The position numbers and the translations under genes were made by a program. DNA of 8,339 nt from Bacteroidota bacterium (GTDB lineage Bacteria > Bacteroidota > Ignavibacteria > UBA10030 > SZUA-254), in contig SCUC01000460.1 of the NCBI GenBank assembly GCA_004322375.1, positions 1 through 8,339 on the forward strand, written 5' to 3'. Below are positions 1 to 6,537 of the stretch, in pieces (the first letter of the stretch is position 1; every line of letters starts with the position of its first letter). The notes below the pieces were generated by a model, which was not told the origin of the DNA, ran no database searches, and worked only from the letters and a program-made list of their open reading frames with translations.

Positions 1-546
1 TGAACGTTGAAGCTGTGCGATGTTAGTTTTGTATTTTTCTATTTCCGACGATGTAAAACCTTTTTCGTCCTTCACGATGGCAATAAATCTTCCCTGAACG
101 TCGTCGAACTTGATGGCATGAAGCGCGCTGCTAACACCCGCAGCAACCACCAGCCACCATTGCGAAGTTCCGGCAGTCCCTAACCCGAAACCAATGCCTA
201 GAAAAATGGCTATACTAGAGATATAATCAGCAATCCCATCAACAAGGCGGCCAAGAGGAGTGCCATTTTTTTTAATGCGCGCTAATTGCCCGTCTGCACA
301 ATCGAGAATATTGGCAGTTGCATAGCAGATTCCCGCAGCAATATAAGCGCCGTAAGTTCCAAATGAAAGTTCGTATGCCGCGATACATCCTGCGATAAGT
401 GAAAGTATCGTTATCTGGTTGGGCGTGACCGGCGTTTTAGCAAATCCAAGCACGCAGAGATATGCAGCCGGACGATAGAAGATTAAATCAAAAAATTCTT
501 CCGCTGCCGGCATTTTGAGCGAGCGTCGGTAAGTTTCAAGCAACAT
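1..546 (-). CDS. CDP-alcohol phosphatidyltransferase family membrane protein (3' end outside window)
   Basis: Partial gene: 182 residues can be read from the ATG at 546 to the window edge, with no stop. Residues 82-107 match the full CDP-alcohol phosphatidyltransferase signature D-x2-D-G-x2-A-R-x8-G-x3-D-x3-D: D82, D85, G86, A89, R90, G99, D103 and D107. In this family these residues bind the divalent metals and the CDP group. The protein is hydrophobic: membrane segments are likely near residues 43-60, 64-80, 107-122 and 131-143. The family transfers a phosphoalcohol from a CDP-activated donor to an acceptor alcohol in the membrane, as in phospholipid or inositol-phosphate lipid synthesis; the substrates cannot be told from sequence. 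The start overlaps the upstream gene by 11 bp (536-546), which suggests translational coupling. Family call is firm, substrate unknown. Confidence 0.9.
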   Translation of the reverse strand, partial: MLLETYRRSLKMPAAEEFFDLIFYRPAAYLCVLGFAKTPVTPNQITILSLIAGCIAAYELSFGTYGAYIAAGICYATANILDCADGQLARIKKNGTPLGRLVDGIADYISSIAIFLGIGFGLGTAGTSQWWLVVAAGVSSALHAIKFDDVQGRFIAIVKDEKGFTSSEIEKYKTNIAQLQRS

Positions 547-889
547 AGCCTGTTTCTTTCAAGACAAAATCTATAATGCAACGGGCGTCAGCAAGCGGGT
601 CAGACGAAGAAGCATATTGAAATTCGCTTGTAATTTTTGCCGAAAGGCGTTGAGCAGCCTGCTGAACATCATCGGGAACAATAGAATCACTTAATACCCG
701 TTTCATCAATTCGATAACATCAGGATTTGTGATATTTATTTTTCTTGATTCATAATACCAGACTAGAGCAATGCCGACAGCCCTTCTCGCACAAACCCTT
801 GCACGGCCCTCGTTACCCTGTTTGCGGAAGGTCTCCGCTAACGTCATCTCTTTACTGATACGTTCCCGAGCTAATTCTGCTTCGTTCAT
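536..889 (-). CDS. small helical protein of unknown function (117 aa)
   Basis: I do not recognise a named family. The ATG at 889 is preferred: it lies 10 bp past the stop of the upstream phosphatase gene, whereas the longer reading starts at TTG 922 inside that gene; neither has a clear ribosome binding site. From 889 the product is 117 residues, soluble, and predicted mostly helical. Its most distinctive segment is an Arg/Ala-rich helix, GNEGRARVCARRAVG, followed by an aromatic VWYYES stretch and a second helical half around DVQQAAQRLSAKI. The fold is vaguely reminiscent of HEPN-type helical domains, but the HEPN R-x4-6-H motif is missing, so I do not assign it. It sits between a PP2C phosphatase and a CDP-alcohol phosphatidyltransferase in one apparent transcript and overlaps the latter, so a shared role in envelope signalling or lipid synthesis is possible but only inferred. 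Confidence 0.75.
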   Translation of the reverse strand: MNEAELARERISKEMTLAETFRKQGNEGRARVCARRAVGIALVWYYESRKINITNPDVIELMKRVLSDSIVPDDVQQAAQRLSAKITSEFQYASSSDPLADARCIIDFVLKETGYVA

Positions 890-899
890 ATTCGGAAGA

Positions 900-2087
900 T
901 TATAGTATGGAAATATGAACAACAGTTACATCATCCCTGAAATTCTCCTCGCGCGAAAATGCTTTTAGCCCGGATACTATCGAAGCACATTTGTCTTCCG
1001 GTTCATGCTTCTTGTCGAGGAAGCTGCTGACAAGTTTATCGGCGCCAAATTGTTCTCCTTTCGCATTCTGGGCTTCGATAATGCCATCTGTATAAAGTAA
1101 AAACGAATCGCCTGATGCGAATGTTGCTTCAAGAGAAGTGAACTCGATATTGTTCTTCATTCCAAGCGCTAGATTCGGCTGCCTGTATTGTGCAACATCC
1201 CGAGAAGAACGCTGCTTGTAAAAAATAGGAGGATGACCTGCGGTAGCTATCTGAGCCTTCTTTGTTTCATTATCCAACAGAACAAATCCGACGGTAACAA
1301 ACATTTTTTCTCCGGAGACTTCATAGAGCGTGTTGTTCAACGCATACAAGAGTTGATTCGGCGATGCGTGATGCTGCAATTCTGAATACAGCGCGCTTTT
1401 CGTCATCGCTGAGAGAATTCCTGCGCCTACGCCATGTCCCGCAACATCTGCTATAATAACGGCAACTTTAGAATCTGAAAGATTGATAACATCGAAATAA
1501 TCTCCTCCGACTTCCGTCGCAGGAATCGTAATACCGGAAATATTGCACCATGAATTCGTAAACGAGCCTGAAGGGATAAGCTCCTGCTGGATATTTTTAG
1601 CAATTTCCATTTCGGTTTGAAGCCGCGCCCGCTCGCGGATTTCTTCCTTAACAACAAAAATAAAACGAGCGTACCCGAAGGCGATAAGCGCAATCGCGAG
1701 CAAGCCAAGCTGGGTGCGTCGTGTGAAAATCGCGTCTAATTCCGATACGGTAAGCTTTTTTATCTGGTCTTCCGCAGGGGGAAGATTATTTGGACTTTCT
1801 TTCCCTATCGCTGTTTGAACTTTATCCCCTCGAATAGAAATTGTAAGCCCGCCTACGCCAACCACCATCACTGCTCCCCAAAATAGAATCACAAGAACTA
1901 TCAACCACTTCCTGCCAACCGAAAGAATAATAGAAGCAGCCAATCCGCCGCTTGAGACGGTTTGTATGACCAGCATGTTCCACGGCATAACGCGAAGGTT
2001 CGATTCCATAAGCATGGTAATGGGACCCAACGCGCTGAACATTAGAAAGACAGCGAAGGCTAATTTCCGCAGTGAACGCGGGGACAT
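900..2087 (-). CDS. membrane-anchored PP2C-type (RsbU/SpoIIE family) serine phosphatase
   Basis: 395 residues from ATG 2087; a TTG at 2120 would add 11 residues but has no ribosome site, while GGAGG lies 3 nt before the ATG. Four hydrophobic segments (about 10-27, 38-55, 60-81, 127-145) flank a polar loop at 86-124. Next comes a charged linker helix ending in the IAKNIQQELIP signature typical of RsbU-like proteins, then a PPM/SpoIIE domain at about 174-395. Metal-binding motifs are intact: GGDYFD (D196, D199), DVAGHG (D214), YTDG (D334) and the terminal RDD (D385, D386). The family dephosphorylates anti-sigma-factor antagonists in partner-switching pathways at the inner face of the membrane. 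No antagonist or anti-sigma kinase gene is present in the window, so the partner is unknown. No PAS, GAF, HAMP or receiver domain is seen; the membrane part probably senses the signal. First gene of the three-gene unit. Confidence 0.93.
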   Translation of the reverse strand: MSPRSLRKLAFAVFLMFSALGPITMLMESNLRVMPWNMLVIQTVSSGGLAASIILSVGRKWLIVLVILFWGAVMVVGVGGLTISIRGDKVQTAIGKESPNNLPPAEDQIKKLTVSELDAIFTRRTQLGLLAIALIAFGYARFIFVVKEEIRERARLQTEMEIAKNIQQELIPSGSFTNSWCNISGITIPATEVGGDYFDVINLSDSKVAVIIADVAGHGVGAGILSAMTKSALYSELQHHASPNQLLYALNNTLYEVSGEKMFVTVGFVLLDNETKKAQIATAGHPPIFYKQRSSRDVAQYRQPNLALGMKNNIEFTSLEATFASGDSFLLYTDGIIEAQNAKGEQFGADKLVSSFLDKKHEPEDKCASIVSGLKAFSREENFRDDVTVVHISIL

Positions 2088-2090
2088 CTG

Positions 2091-2095
2091 CCTCC
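2091..2095 (-). promoter_or_regulatory. Shine-Dalgarno GGAGG before the phosphatase ATG
   Basis: On the minus strand GGAGG is followed by CAG and then the ATG at 2087. The 3-nt spacing is shorter than usual, but it is the only strong Shine-Dalgarno sequence I found at a start in this window. It supports 2087 over the TTG at 2120. Confidence 0.5.
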
Positions 2096-2136
2096 AGATA
2101 TTTAGGGTTTTGGATTTCAAGAAGCTATAGTTCTGT

Positions 2137-2167
2137 CAAATAAAAAATTAATAAAATTTTTTCCCAA
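2137..2167 (-). promoter_or_regulatory. candidate Bacteroidota-type promoter for the phosphatase unit
   Basis: On the minus strand TTG (2167-2165), a 20-nt A/T-rich spacer, then TTTATTTG (2144-2137). This fits the Bacteroidota -33 TTG / -7 TAnnTTTG pattern in all but one informative base of the -7 box. It would give a leader of roughly 45 nt to the ATG at 2087. An overlapping TTGACA (2139-2134) has no good -10 partner at sigma-70 spacing. Confidence 0.35.
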
Positions 2168-2170
2168 TGT

Positions 2171-2279
2171 CATTCAGAGGGAGTTCCATCGGAACGACCG
2201 AAGAATCCATTCACAGGACGTTGATTGGATTCTTTCTACGAACCGTAGGTTATCCCCCATGAATCGGGGATTCAGAATG
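2171..2279. repeat. hairpin-rich palindromic element with terminal inverted repeats
   Basis: About 109 bp bounded by inverted ends CATTCAGA (2171-2178) and TCAGAATG (2272-2279), which match at 7 of 8 positions. Inside are four hairpins: GTTCC/GGAAC (2183-2195, loop ATC), AAGAATCCA/TGGATTCTT (2201-2209 with 2226-2234), CTACG/CGTAG (2236-2248) and ATCCCC/GGGGAT (2252-2257 with 2266-2271). From memory, the 'CATTCnGAGGGAG...CGACCGAAGAATC' wording resembles dispersed extragenic palindromes common in Ignavibacteria/Bacteroidota and other environmental genomes; I cannot search to confirm. No T-run follows any stem, so it is not a clear intrinsic terminator. It fills most of the gap between the glycosylase and phosphatase genes, and its right end overlaps the glycosylase stop codon. 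Confidence 0.6.
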
Positions 2280-3192
2280 CAAACTCTTTCTCGTACCAAT
2301 ACTGAGTTAAATCCATCCAGAGAAATAACCCCTGCCATTTACCGAATTGCCTGTAATATTTTTCTATAACTTTATCGGAGGTAGTTCTTCCGTTCTTATG
2401 TTTCTCGAAGAATTTTTTTCTGCACCAGCTATCAATTGCCAAGTAATCGTAATGCCCTAATAGCTTCAATAAATTTCCAGCCGCATAGGGACCCACGCCT
2501 TTGACAGAACGTACCTGCTGGAACAATTCATCGGTAGGTATCTGAAGTGTCCTCCATGCTTCTATATCAATTTCTTTCTTGACAATCCTTTTGGAGAGTT
2601 CAAGCAAATACGGAGCGCGATAGCCGGCGCGGATTTCTTTTCTTAAAAACTTCTCGGAAGTACCGGCAATAGCTTCGGGATCCGGGAAACAATATTGAAG
2701 AGCGTTTGAATTTGAGTCTGAAAACTTTTTCCCTAATTTTTTGCAGAGATTTTCAACCATAATTTCAGTCAATGCCCAGCTGCAATTGGTCGTGCAAATC
2801 ATTTTTACCACGTCTTCAAAGACTGTCTGTGAGCGTAATAATCTTCCTGCGCCAAAAGCCGGCACCCAGAAAAATTCCTTGTGCTTGCTCGCTTCTGCAT
2901 AAAATTCAGTAAAGTGTTCATCTAAGCGAAGAGAAGTCCGCACCAAACTTTTTACTTCTTTTTGTTCAGTGGAATTAAGCGGTGAGCTTGTAACAACCTG
3001 TAGCGCGTTGTTGCTTTTCGTTCGTTGCTCTTTGATTTGTGCAGAAATTATCTTACCGGATGAGAGGTCAATCAACCGGGTAAGTGATACATCATCCCTA
3101 TCATTGGAGAATGGAAGTAGCTCGCACCAGCCATGACTAAATATCGTGCTTTTCAGATTGAATTCGGAGGGAACGGAAATTGATAATTTCAT
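2272..3192 (-). CDS. HhH-GPD superfamily DNA glycosylase (AlkA/OGG1-like, monofunctional type)
   Basis: 306 residues. An N-terminal region of about 110 residues, with the family-typical FSHGWCELLPF segment, precedes a helical HhH-GPD domain (about 115-300). The helix-hairpin-helix is at 230-247 (KGVGPYAAGNLLKLLG), followed by the loop AIDSW with the probable catalytic Asp254. The position that carries the catalytic lysine in OGG1-type bifunctional enzymes is Tyr236, so a monofunctional, AlkA-like base excision activity is expected. No four-Cys iron-sulphur cluster motif is seen at the C-terminus. The family removes alkylated or oxidised bases from DNA in base excision repair; the preferred lesion cannot be told. 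The start ATG overlaps the rho stop as ATGA (3189-3192), so the two are translationally coupled. The last codons (TTC TGA) lie in the end of the adjacent palindromic element, so the extreme C-terminus may have been rewritten. Confidence 0.88.
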   Translation of the reverse strand: MKLSISVPSEFNLKSTIFSHGWCELLPFSNDRDDVSLTRLIDLSSGKIISAQIKEQRTKSNNALQVVTSSPLNSTEQKEVKSLVRTSLRLDEHFTEFYAEASKHKEFFWVPAFGAGRLLRSQTVFEDVVKMICTTNCSWALTEIMVENLCKKLGKKFSDSNSNALQYCFPDPEAIAGTSEKFLRKEIRAGYRAPYLLELSKRIVKKEIDIEAWRTLQIPTDELFQQVRSVKGVGPYAAGNLLKLLGHYDYLAIDSWCRKKFFEKHKNGRTTSDKVIEKYYRQFGKWQGLFLWMDLTQYWYEKEFAF

Positions 3193-4352
3193 TCGTCTTC
3201 TCGGGAGTTTGTCAACTTGGCAAGCAGCTTGCGGTTGGTAGGATATTGTTCAATTGCTTTCAGCATTGTGAGCATTGCCTCTTTGGGTTTCATTCGCTGT
3301 AATGCGCGGCGAAGCGCCTGGTATTTTGCCGTATCCCGACCGAATAATAATTCTTCCCGCCGCGTGCCGGATTCCGGAATGTTGATGGCAGGGAAAATTC
3401 GTTCATTCGATAAATCCCGATCGAGAACAATTTCAGAGTTTCCGGTTCCTTTAAATTCTTGAAATATCAGCTCGTCCATTCGCGAGTTCGTGTCGACAAG
3501 AGCGGTGGCGATAATCGTGAGCGAGCCTCCTCCTTCCAGGGCTCGCGCTGCACCGAAAATCCGCTTCGGAACTTCCAGAGCGCGAATATCCACACCGCCG
3601 GACATCACCCTGCCGCTGCTTTGTTGAACCAGGTTAAACGCCCTTCCAAGTCTCGTGAGAGAATCGAGGAGAACTACAACATCTTTTCCAACTTCCACTT
3701 TTCTTTTTGCATATTCTAGAACAAGACGCGACAGGCGCGCATGGCTTTCCCGGTCGCTATCGTTTGAAGAAGCAAACACTTCTCCTTTGATATTGCGTTT
3801 CATATCGGTGACTTCTTCGGGGCGTTCATCCACCAGGAGAACAATTAAATGAACTTCCGGGTGATTTGCGCTAACCGCGTTCGCAATTTGCTGCATTAAG
3901 ATGGTCTTTCCCGTTTTCGGTGCAGCAACAATGAGAGCGCGTTGCCCTTTACCAAGCGGGCAAAGCAAATCGAGAACTCTCATCGAAGTATCAGCCTGAG
4001 TAGTAGTAAGATTCAGCCGTTCCGCGGGATCTATCGCCGTTCGTCGCGGCAACTCTTCAACCAACGTCCATTCTGCAGGTTCCTTACCGTTGATTTTTAG
4101 TACTCTTACCGCGTCTGAATTACCTCTATACTGCCTGCGAACAAGGCACTCAACCCAGCATCCCGGGCGAATATCCCACTGGTCAATCAGCTTAAAACCT
4201 ATATGCGCATCATCTTCCCTTGGAGTTAATTCGGTGGAAATCTGCCGTAAAAAACCGCCATGACGTTGGTCTATTTCAAGAAGTCCGGAGGCAACTGATT
4301 GTTGCAGACCAAATGTCGGCTTTCTGTGTGTAACAAAATGTTCCTTGCTCAT
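3189..4352 (-). CDS. rho: transcription termination factor Rho, short divergent form
   Basis: 387 residues against 419 in E. coli. The ATPase core is complete: Walker A APKTGKT (144-150), DERPEEVTDM (175-184), Walker B VVVLLD (225-230), Q-loop region GRVMSGGVD (247-255), R-loop EFKGTGN (299-305) and the arginine-finger SGTR331. Rho is a hexameric RNA-dependent helicase that terminates transcription. The N-terminal RNA-binding domain is reduced. The usual helical subdomain (about 47 residues in E. coli) is absent, and the cold-shock-like part starts at GLLEIDQRHGGFLR (23-36). The usual ERYFALL-type stretch that contacts RNA bases in canonical Rho is replaced by SDAVRVLKI (79-87). It resembles, from memory, a short Rho subfamily seen in planctomycetes and other bacteria beside a canonical Rho, so it is probably a paralogue. 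No Shine-Dalgarno; A-rich leader. Divergent from doxX, coupled to the glycosylase. Confidence 0.93.
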   Translation of the reverse strand: MSKEHFVTHRKPTFGLQQSVASGLLEIDQRHGGFLRQISTELTPREDDAHIGFKLIDQWDIRPGCWVECLVRRQYRGNSDAVRVLKINGKEPAEWTLVEELPRRTAIDPAERLNLTTTQADTSMRVLDLLCPLGKGQRALIVAAPKTGKTILMQQIANAVSANHPEVHLIVLLVDERPEEVTDMKRNIKGEVFASSNDSDRESHARLSRLVLEYAKRKVEVGKDVVVLLDSLTRLGRAFNLVQQSSGRVMSGGVDIRALEVPKRIFGAARALEGGGSLTIIATALVDTNSRMDELIFQEFKGTGNSEIVLDRDLSNERIFPAINIPESGTRREELLFGRDTAKYQALRRALQRMKPKEAMLTMLKAIEQYPTNRKLLAKLTNSREDE

Positions 4353-4377
4353 AATTTCTTATTTTTTTGTATCTTTG
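4345..4377 (+). promoter_or_regulatory. Bacteroidota-type promoter for doxX
   Basis: TATCTTTG at 4370-4377 is an exact match to the TAnnTTTG -7 element. TTG at 4345-4347 is the best -33 candidate, with a 22-nt spacer that is slightly long. Transcription would start near 4383, leaving a leader of about 20 nt to the doxX ATG. The -33 part overlaps the first codons of the divergent rho gene. Confidence 0.55.
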
Positions 4378-4403
4378 CCCCAGTGATTTAATAACTCGTG
4401 TGT

Positions 4404-4874
4404 ATGAAAAATATTGACATTAAAATTCTTTTTCTCAGATTAACGCTTGGAGCGTTATTCCTCAGTATCGGGATAAACAAAATCAATGATGGGTGGTTGA
4501 ACTCAACCGATGATTTATCTTCTTCCTTAAATGATTACTCAGAAACAGCAACCGGCTTTCAGAAACAATATCTCGATATTGTCGCGCACCCGTATGTTTC
4601 ACTATGGGCGAAACTGATTGCCATCGGTGAAGCGGCGATCGGCGCATCGTTATTACTTGGATTGCTTGCCCGGTTCTCATCCGCTATAGGCTTGTTCATG
4701 GTGATTAATCTTCATGCGGCGAACGGGAATTTGTATTCGTTGAAATTTTTTCAGAGTCCCTGGGCGGCATTAGTTGTTGCTTGTTTCTTTGCCTTATTTT
4801 TAACTCGTTCCGGCAGAACGTTCGGGCTTGATTATTACTTAGCGAAATCGAGCGCGAAGAGTCTGTTTTGGTAA
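4404..4874 (+). CDS. DoxX family membrane protein
   Basis: 156 residues from ATG 4404; a GTG at 4398 would add two. Four membrane segments are visible: about 7-26 (LRLTLGALFLSIGINKI), 67-88, 90-106 and 119-135. The first ends in the R-x3-LG-x2-F-x3-G-x2-K pattern of the DoxX family, followed by a polar loop of about 40 residues (27-66). The C-terminal RSGRTFGLDYYL segment after the last membrane helix is also typical. DoxX-like proteins are small quinone-interacting or redox-associated membrane proteins; some take part in thiosulphate oxidation or oxidative stress, but most have no known role, and nothing here specifies one. It is the only plus-strand gene and is read divergently from rho. 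No ribosome binding site is seen, in line with most starts here. Confidence 0.85.
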   Translation: MKNIDIKILFLRLTLGALFLSIGINKINDGWLNSTDDLSSSLNDYSETATGFQKQYLDIVAHPYVSLWAKLIAIGEAAIGASLLLGLLARFSSAIGLFMVINLHAANGNLYSLKFFQSPWAALVVACFFALFLTRSGRTFGLDYYLAKSSAKSLFW

Positions 4875-4878
4875 TGTA

Positions 4879-4958
4879 CGATGGTCTTCGACTCGTAGAG
4901 GTATAAAACCCATCGCTTGATAACTTCTTGATATTGGGAGGGAGTTCTACTCCCGACC
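4879..4958. terminator. hairpins in the convergent doxX/cysS gap, possible bidirectional terminator
   Basis: The 104-bp gap between the convergent doxX and cysS ends has CGATGG/CCATCG (4879-4884 with 4910-4915), which encloses an imperfect TCTTCGA..TCGTAGA stem, and GGGAG-TTCTA-CTCCC (4940-4954). No T-run follows either, so intrinsic termination is uncertain; the placement between converging genes is the main argument. The second hairpin shares GAGGGAGTTC and CGACC with the element at 2171-2279. Confidence 0.3.
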
Positions 4959-4978
4959 TACTATAACAATTAACAAGA

Positions 4979-6436
4979 CTACTTCACCCTTTTCCATGTT
5001 GTCGCGCCATCTTTTTTGTCTTCAAGCGCGATCCCCGATTGTTGTAACCCGTCTCGAATTTTATCTGAGAGAGACCACAATTTTTGAGTACGCGCTTCCG
5101 CTCTGACATCAATAATCAATTGCATCAATTGGTGTTCGATATTTTCTTCACCTGAATGATTCTCATCCAATTGTTGAGGAATTATTCCAAGCACTGTCCC
5201 GCCAAGCTCAGTAAAGAGCTCATCAACAGATGTCAGCGTTTCTTTAGAGACTTGTCCCTGGGCAAGAAGTCCATTTACCTCGCGACTGACATCAAACAAT
5301 ACAGCGATAGCCTGCGGCGTATTGAAGTCATCATTCATTGCATCGGTGAACCTGGACCTGTATTCATCGAGGTTGATAGGTTTGTGGCTGTTCGAATCAC
5401 TCACCGCTAATCGTAAACCTTTTTTCACTTCTCTGACGGTGTTCAGAAGCCGTTCAAGCCCCTTCTCCGCCCCGCCAATCGCGCTTTCACTAAAATCAAG
5501 CGTACCCCTGTAATGACTTTGTAATATAAAGAAACGGATAACATACGGGCTATATGTTTTGGATAAATCTTTTAATAAGCATGTATTGCCCAACGACTTA
5601 CTCATTTTCTGTCCATTCACAGTCACGAGATTATTGTGAATCCAGTACCGGACAAACGGCTTGTTCGTTGCGCACTCGCTCTGCGCTATCTCGCACTCAT
5701 GATGAGGAAATTGGTTATCCATCCCGCCGCCGTGAATATCGAACGTTTCGCCGAGATATTTCATTGACATGGCGGAGCATTCCACATGCCAGCCGGGGAA
5801 ACCCATTCCCCAGGGGGATTGCCATTGCATGATATGCTCAGGCTCAGCTTTTTTCCACAACGCAAAATCGTTGGGGTGGCGTTTTTCCGATTTCACATCT
5901 ACGCGCGTGCCTGATTCGACTTCTTCCGTGCTTCTGCCGGAGAGCTTACCATACTCTTTGTCCTTAGAAACATCGAAGTAAACCGATCCGTTCACTTCGT
6001 ACGCGAAACCTTTTTCAAGAAGTGTTTTCACCATTTCGATCTGTTCCGTGATATGCCCGGTAGCGCGGGGCGAAATATCGGGACGGACTACGCCAAGCGT
6101 ATCCATATCGTCGAAATAGCTTTTGGTGTATTCTTCCGCGATTTGCATCGGGTGCTTTTGTTCAAGCTTGCCCTGCTTAATAAGACGGTCTTCACCTTCG
6201 TTTGTTTCGCCGAGCAGGTGACCGACATCTGTGATATTTTGGATATACGTTACCTTGTACCCGATGTATCTCAAATACCGGACAATGGTATCGAATGAAA
6301 CATAGCTTTTCGCATGTCCGATGTGCGAATGACCATACACGGTAGGTCCGCAAACGTACATTCTCACCGCACCTTCGGTGAGCGGCTTGAATTCTTCTTT
6401 TCTTCGAGTTAGAGTGTTGTAGAGAGTTAAGGGCAT
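4979..6436 (-). CDS. cysS: cysteinyl-tRNA synthetase
   Basis: 485 residues, full length for the family. It charges tRNA-Cys with cysteine in the cytoplasm. Class I signatures are intact: HIGH at 38-41 within the N-terminal Rossmann fold, and KMSKS at 277-281. The active-site zinc ligands are C29 (in MYVCGPTVYG), C220 (GWHVECSAMS), H245 and E249 (HHECEIAQSE), matching the E. coli set. The anticodon-binding region follows in the last 100 or so residues, including the MNDDFNTPQAI motif at 367-377. The ATG at 6436 starts the canonical MPLTLYNTL N-terminus; the leader has no Shine-Dalgarno sequence. It stands alone between a convergent doxX and a long gap with gene remnants, one of which repeats its own 5' end. 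No truncation or frameshift seen. Confidence 0.98.
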   Translation of the reverse strand: MPLTLYNTLTRRKEEFKPLTEGAVRMYVCGPTVYGHSHIGHAKSYVSFDTIVRYLRYIGYKVTYIQNITDVGHLLGETNEGEDRLIKQGKLEQKHPMQIAEEYTKSYFDDMDTLGVVRPDISPRATGHITEQIEMVKTLLEKGFAYEVNGSVYFDVSKDKEYGKLSGRSTEEVESGTRVDVKSEKRHPNDFALWKKAEPEHIMQWQSPWGMGFPGWHVECSAMSMKYLGETFDIHGGGMDNQFPHHECEIAQSECATNKPFVRYWIHNNLVTVNGQKMSKSLGNTCLLKDLSKTYSPYVIRFFILQSHYRGTLDFSESAIGGAEKGLERLLNTVREVKKGLRLAVSDSNSHKPINLDEYRSRFTDAMNDDFNTPQAIAVLFDVSREVNGLLAQGQVSKETLTSVDELFTELGGTVLGIIPQQLDENHSGEENIEHQLMQLIIDVRAEARTQKLWSLSDKIRDGLQQSGIALEDKKDGATTWKRVK

Positions 6437-6474
6437 TTGTTAAAGACTAAAATCCGCGTGTATTGGAACTGTTG

Positions 6475-6534
6475 CTAAGCCGTCAGGTGAAAATTTTGCA
6501 CAAGCTGCTTGCCTTTGAAGTTAAGTGTGGGCAT
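6475..6534 (-). pseudogene. 5' remnant of a type III restriction-modification Mod methyltransferase
   Basis: An ATG at 6534 opens a 19-residue frame that starts MPTLNFKGK and ends in TAG at 6475. From memory, MPTLxFKGKxxVQNxHL is the conserved opening of a large group of type III Mod (site-specific adenine methyltransferase) proteins, which continue for several hundred residues; everything after about residue 18 is missing. The start codon lies 3 nt past the stop of the DUF2283-like frame, as if the two had been a small operon. Called from a short match, so moderate confidence. Confidence 0.5.
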
Positions 6535-6537
6535 GGT

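Noticed and set aside
536..922. HEPN toxin-like reading of the 117-residue protein
   Set aside because: The overall helical look is compatible, but the R-x4-6-H catalytic motif is absent and no MNT or antitoxin partner is adjacent.
1451..1708. Second minus-strand frame inside the phosphatase gene
   Set aside because: A shadow of the coding frame with no motif; the PP2C frame is fully explained by conserved metal-binding residues.
2111..2139. Sigma-70 promoter with TTGACA at 2139-2134 upstream of the phosphatase
   Set aside because: No -10-like hexamer at 16-18 nt; TATAGC is too close and TAAATA too far. The overlapping Bacteroidota-type pattern fits better.
2252..2271. Intrinsic terminator after the glycosylase gene
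   Set aside because: The ATCCCC/GGGGAT stem is present, but no T-run follows on the minus strand; it is better treated as part of the palindromic element.
6437..6470. Promoter of cysS in its immediate leader
   Set aside because: TAGTCTTT resembles TAnnTTTG only partly and no TTG lies at the right distance, so I do not call it.
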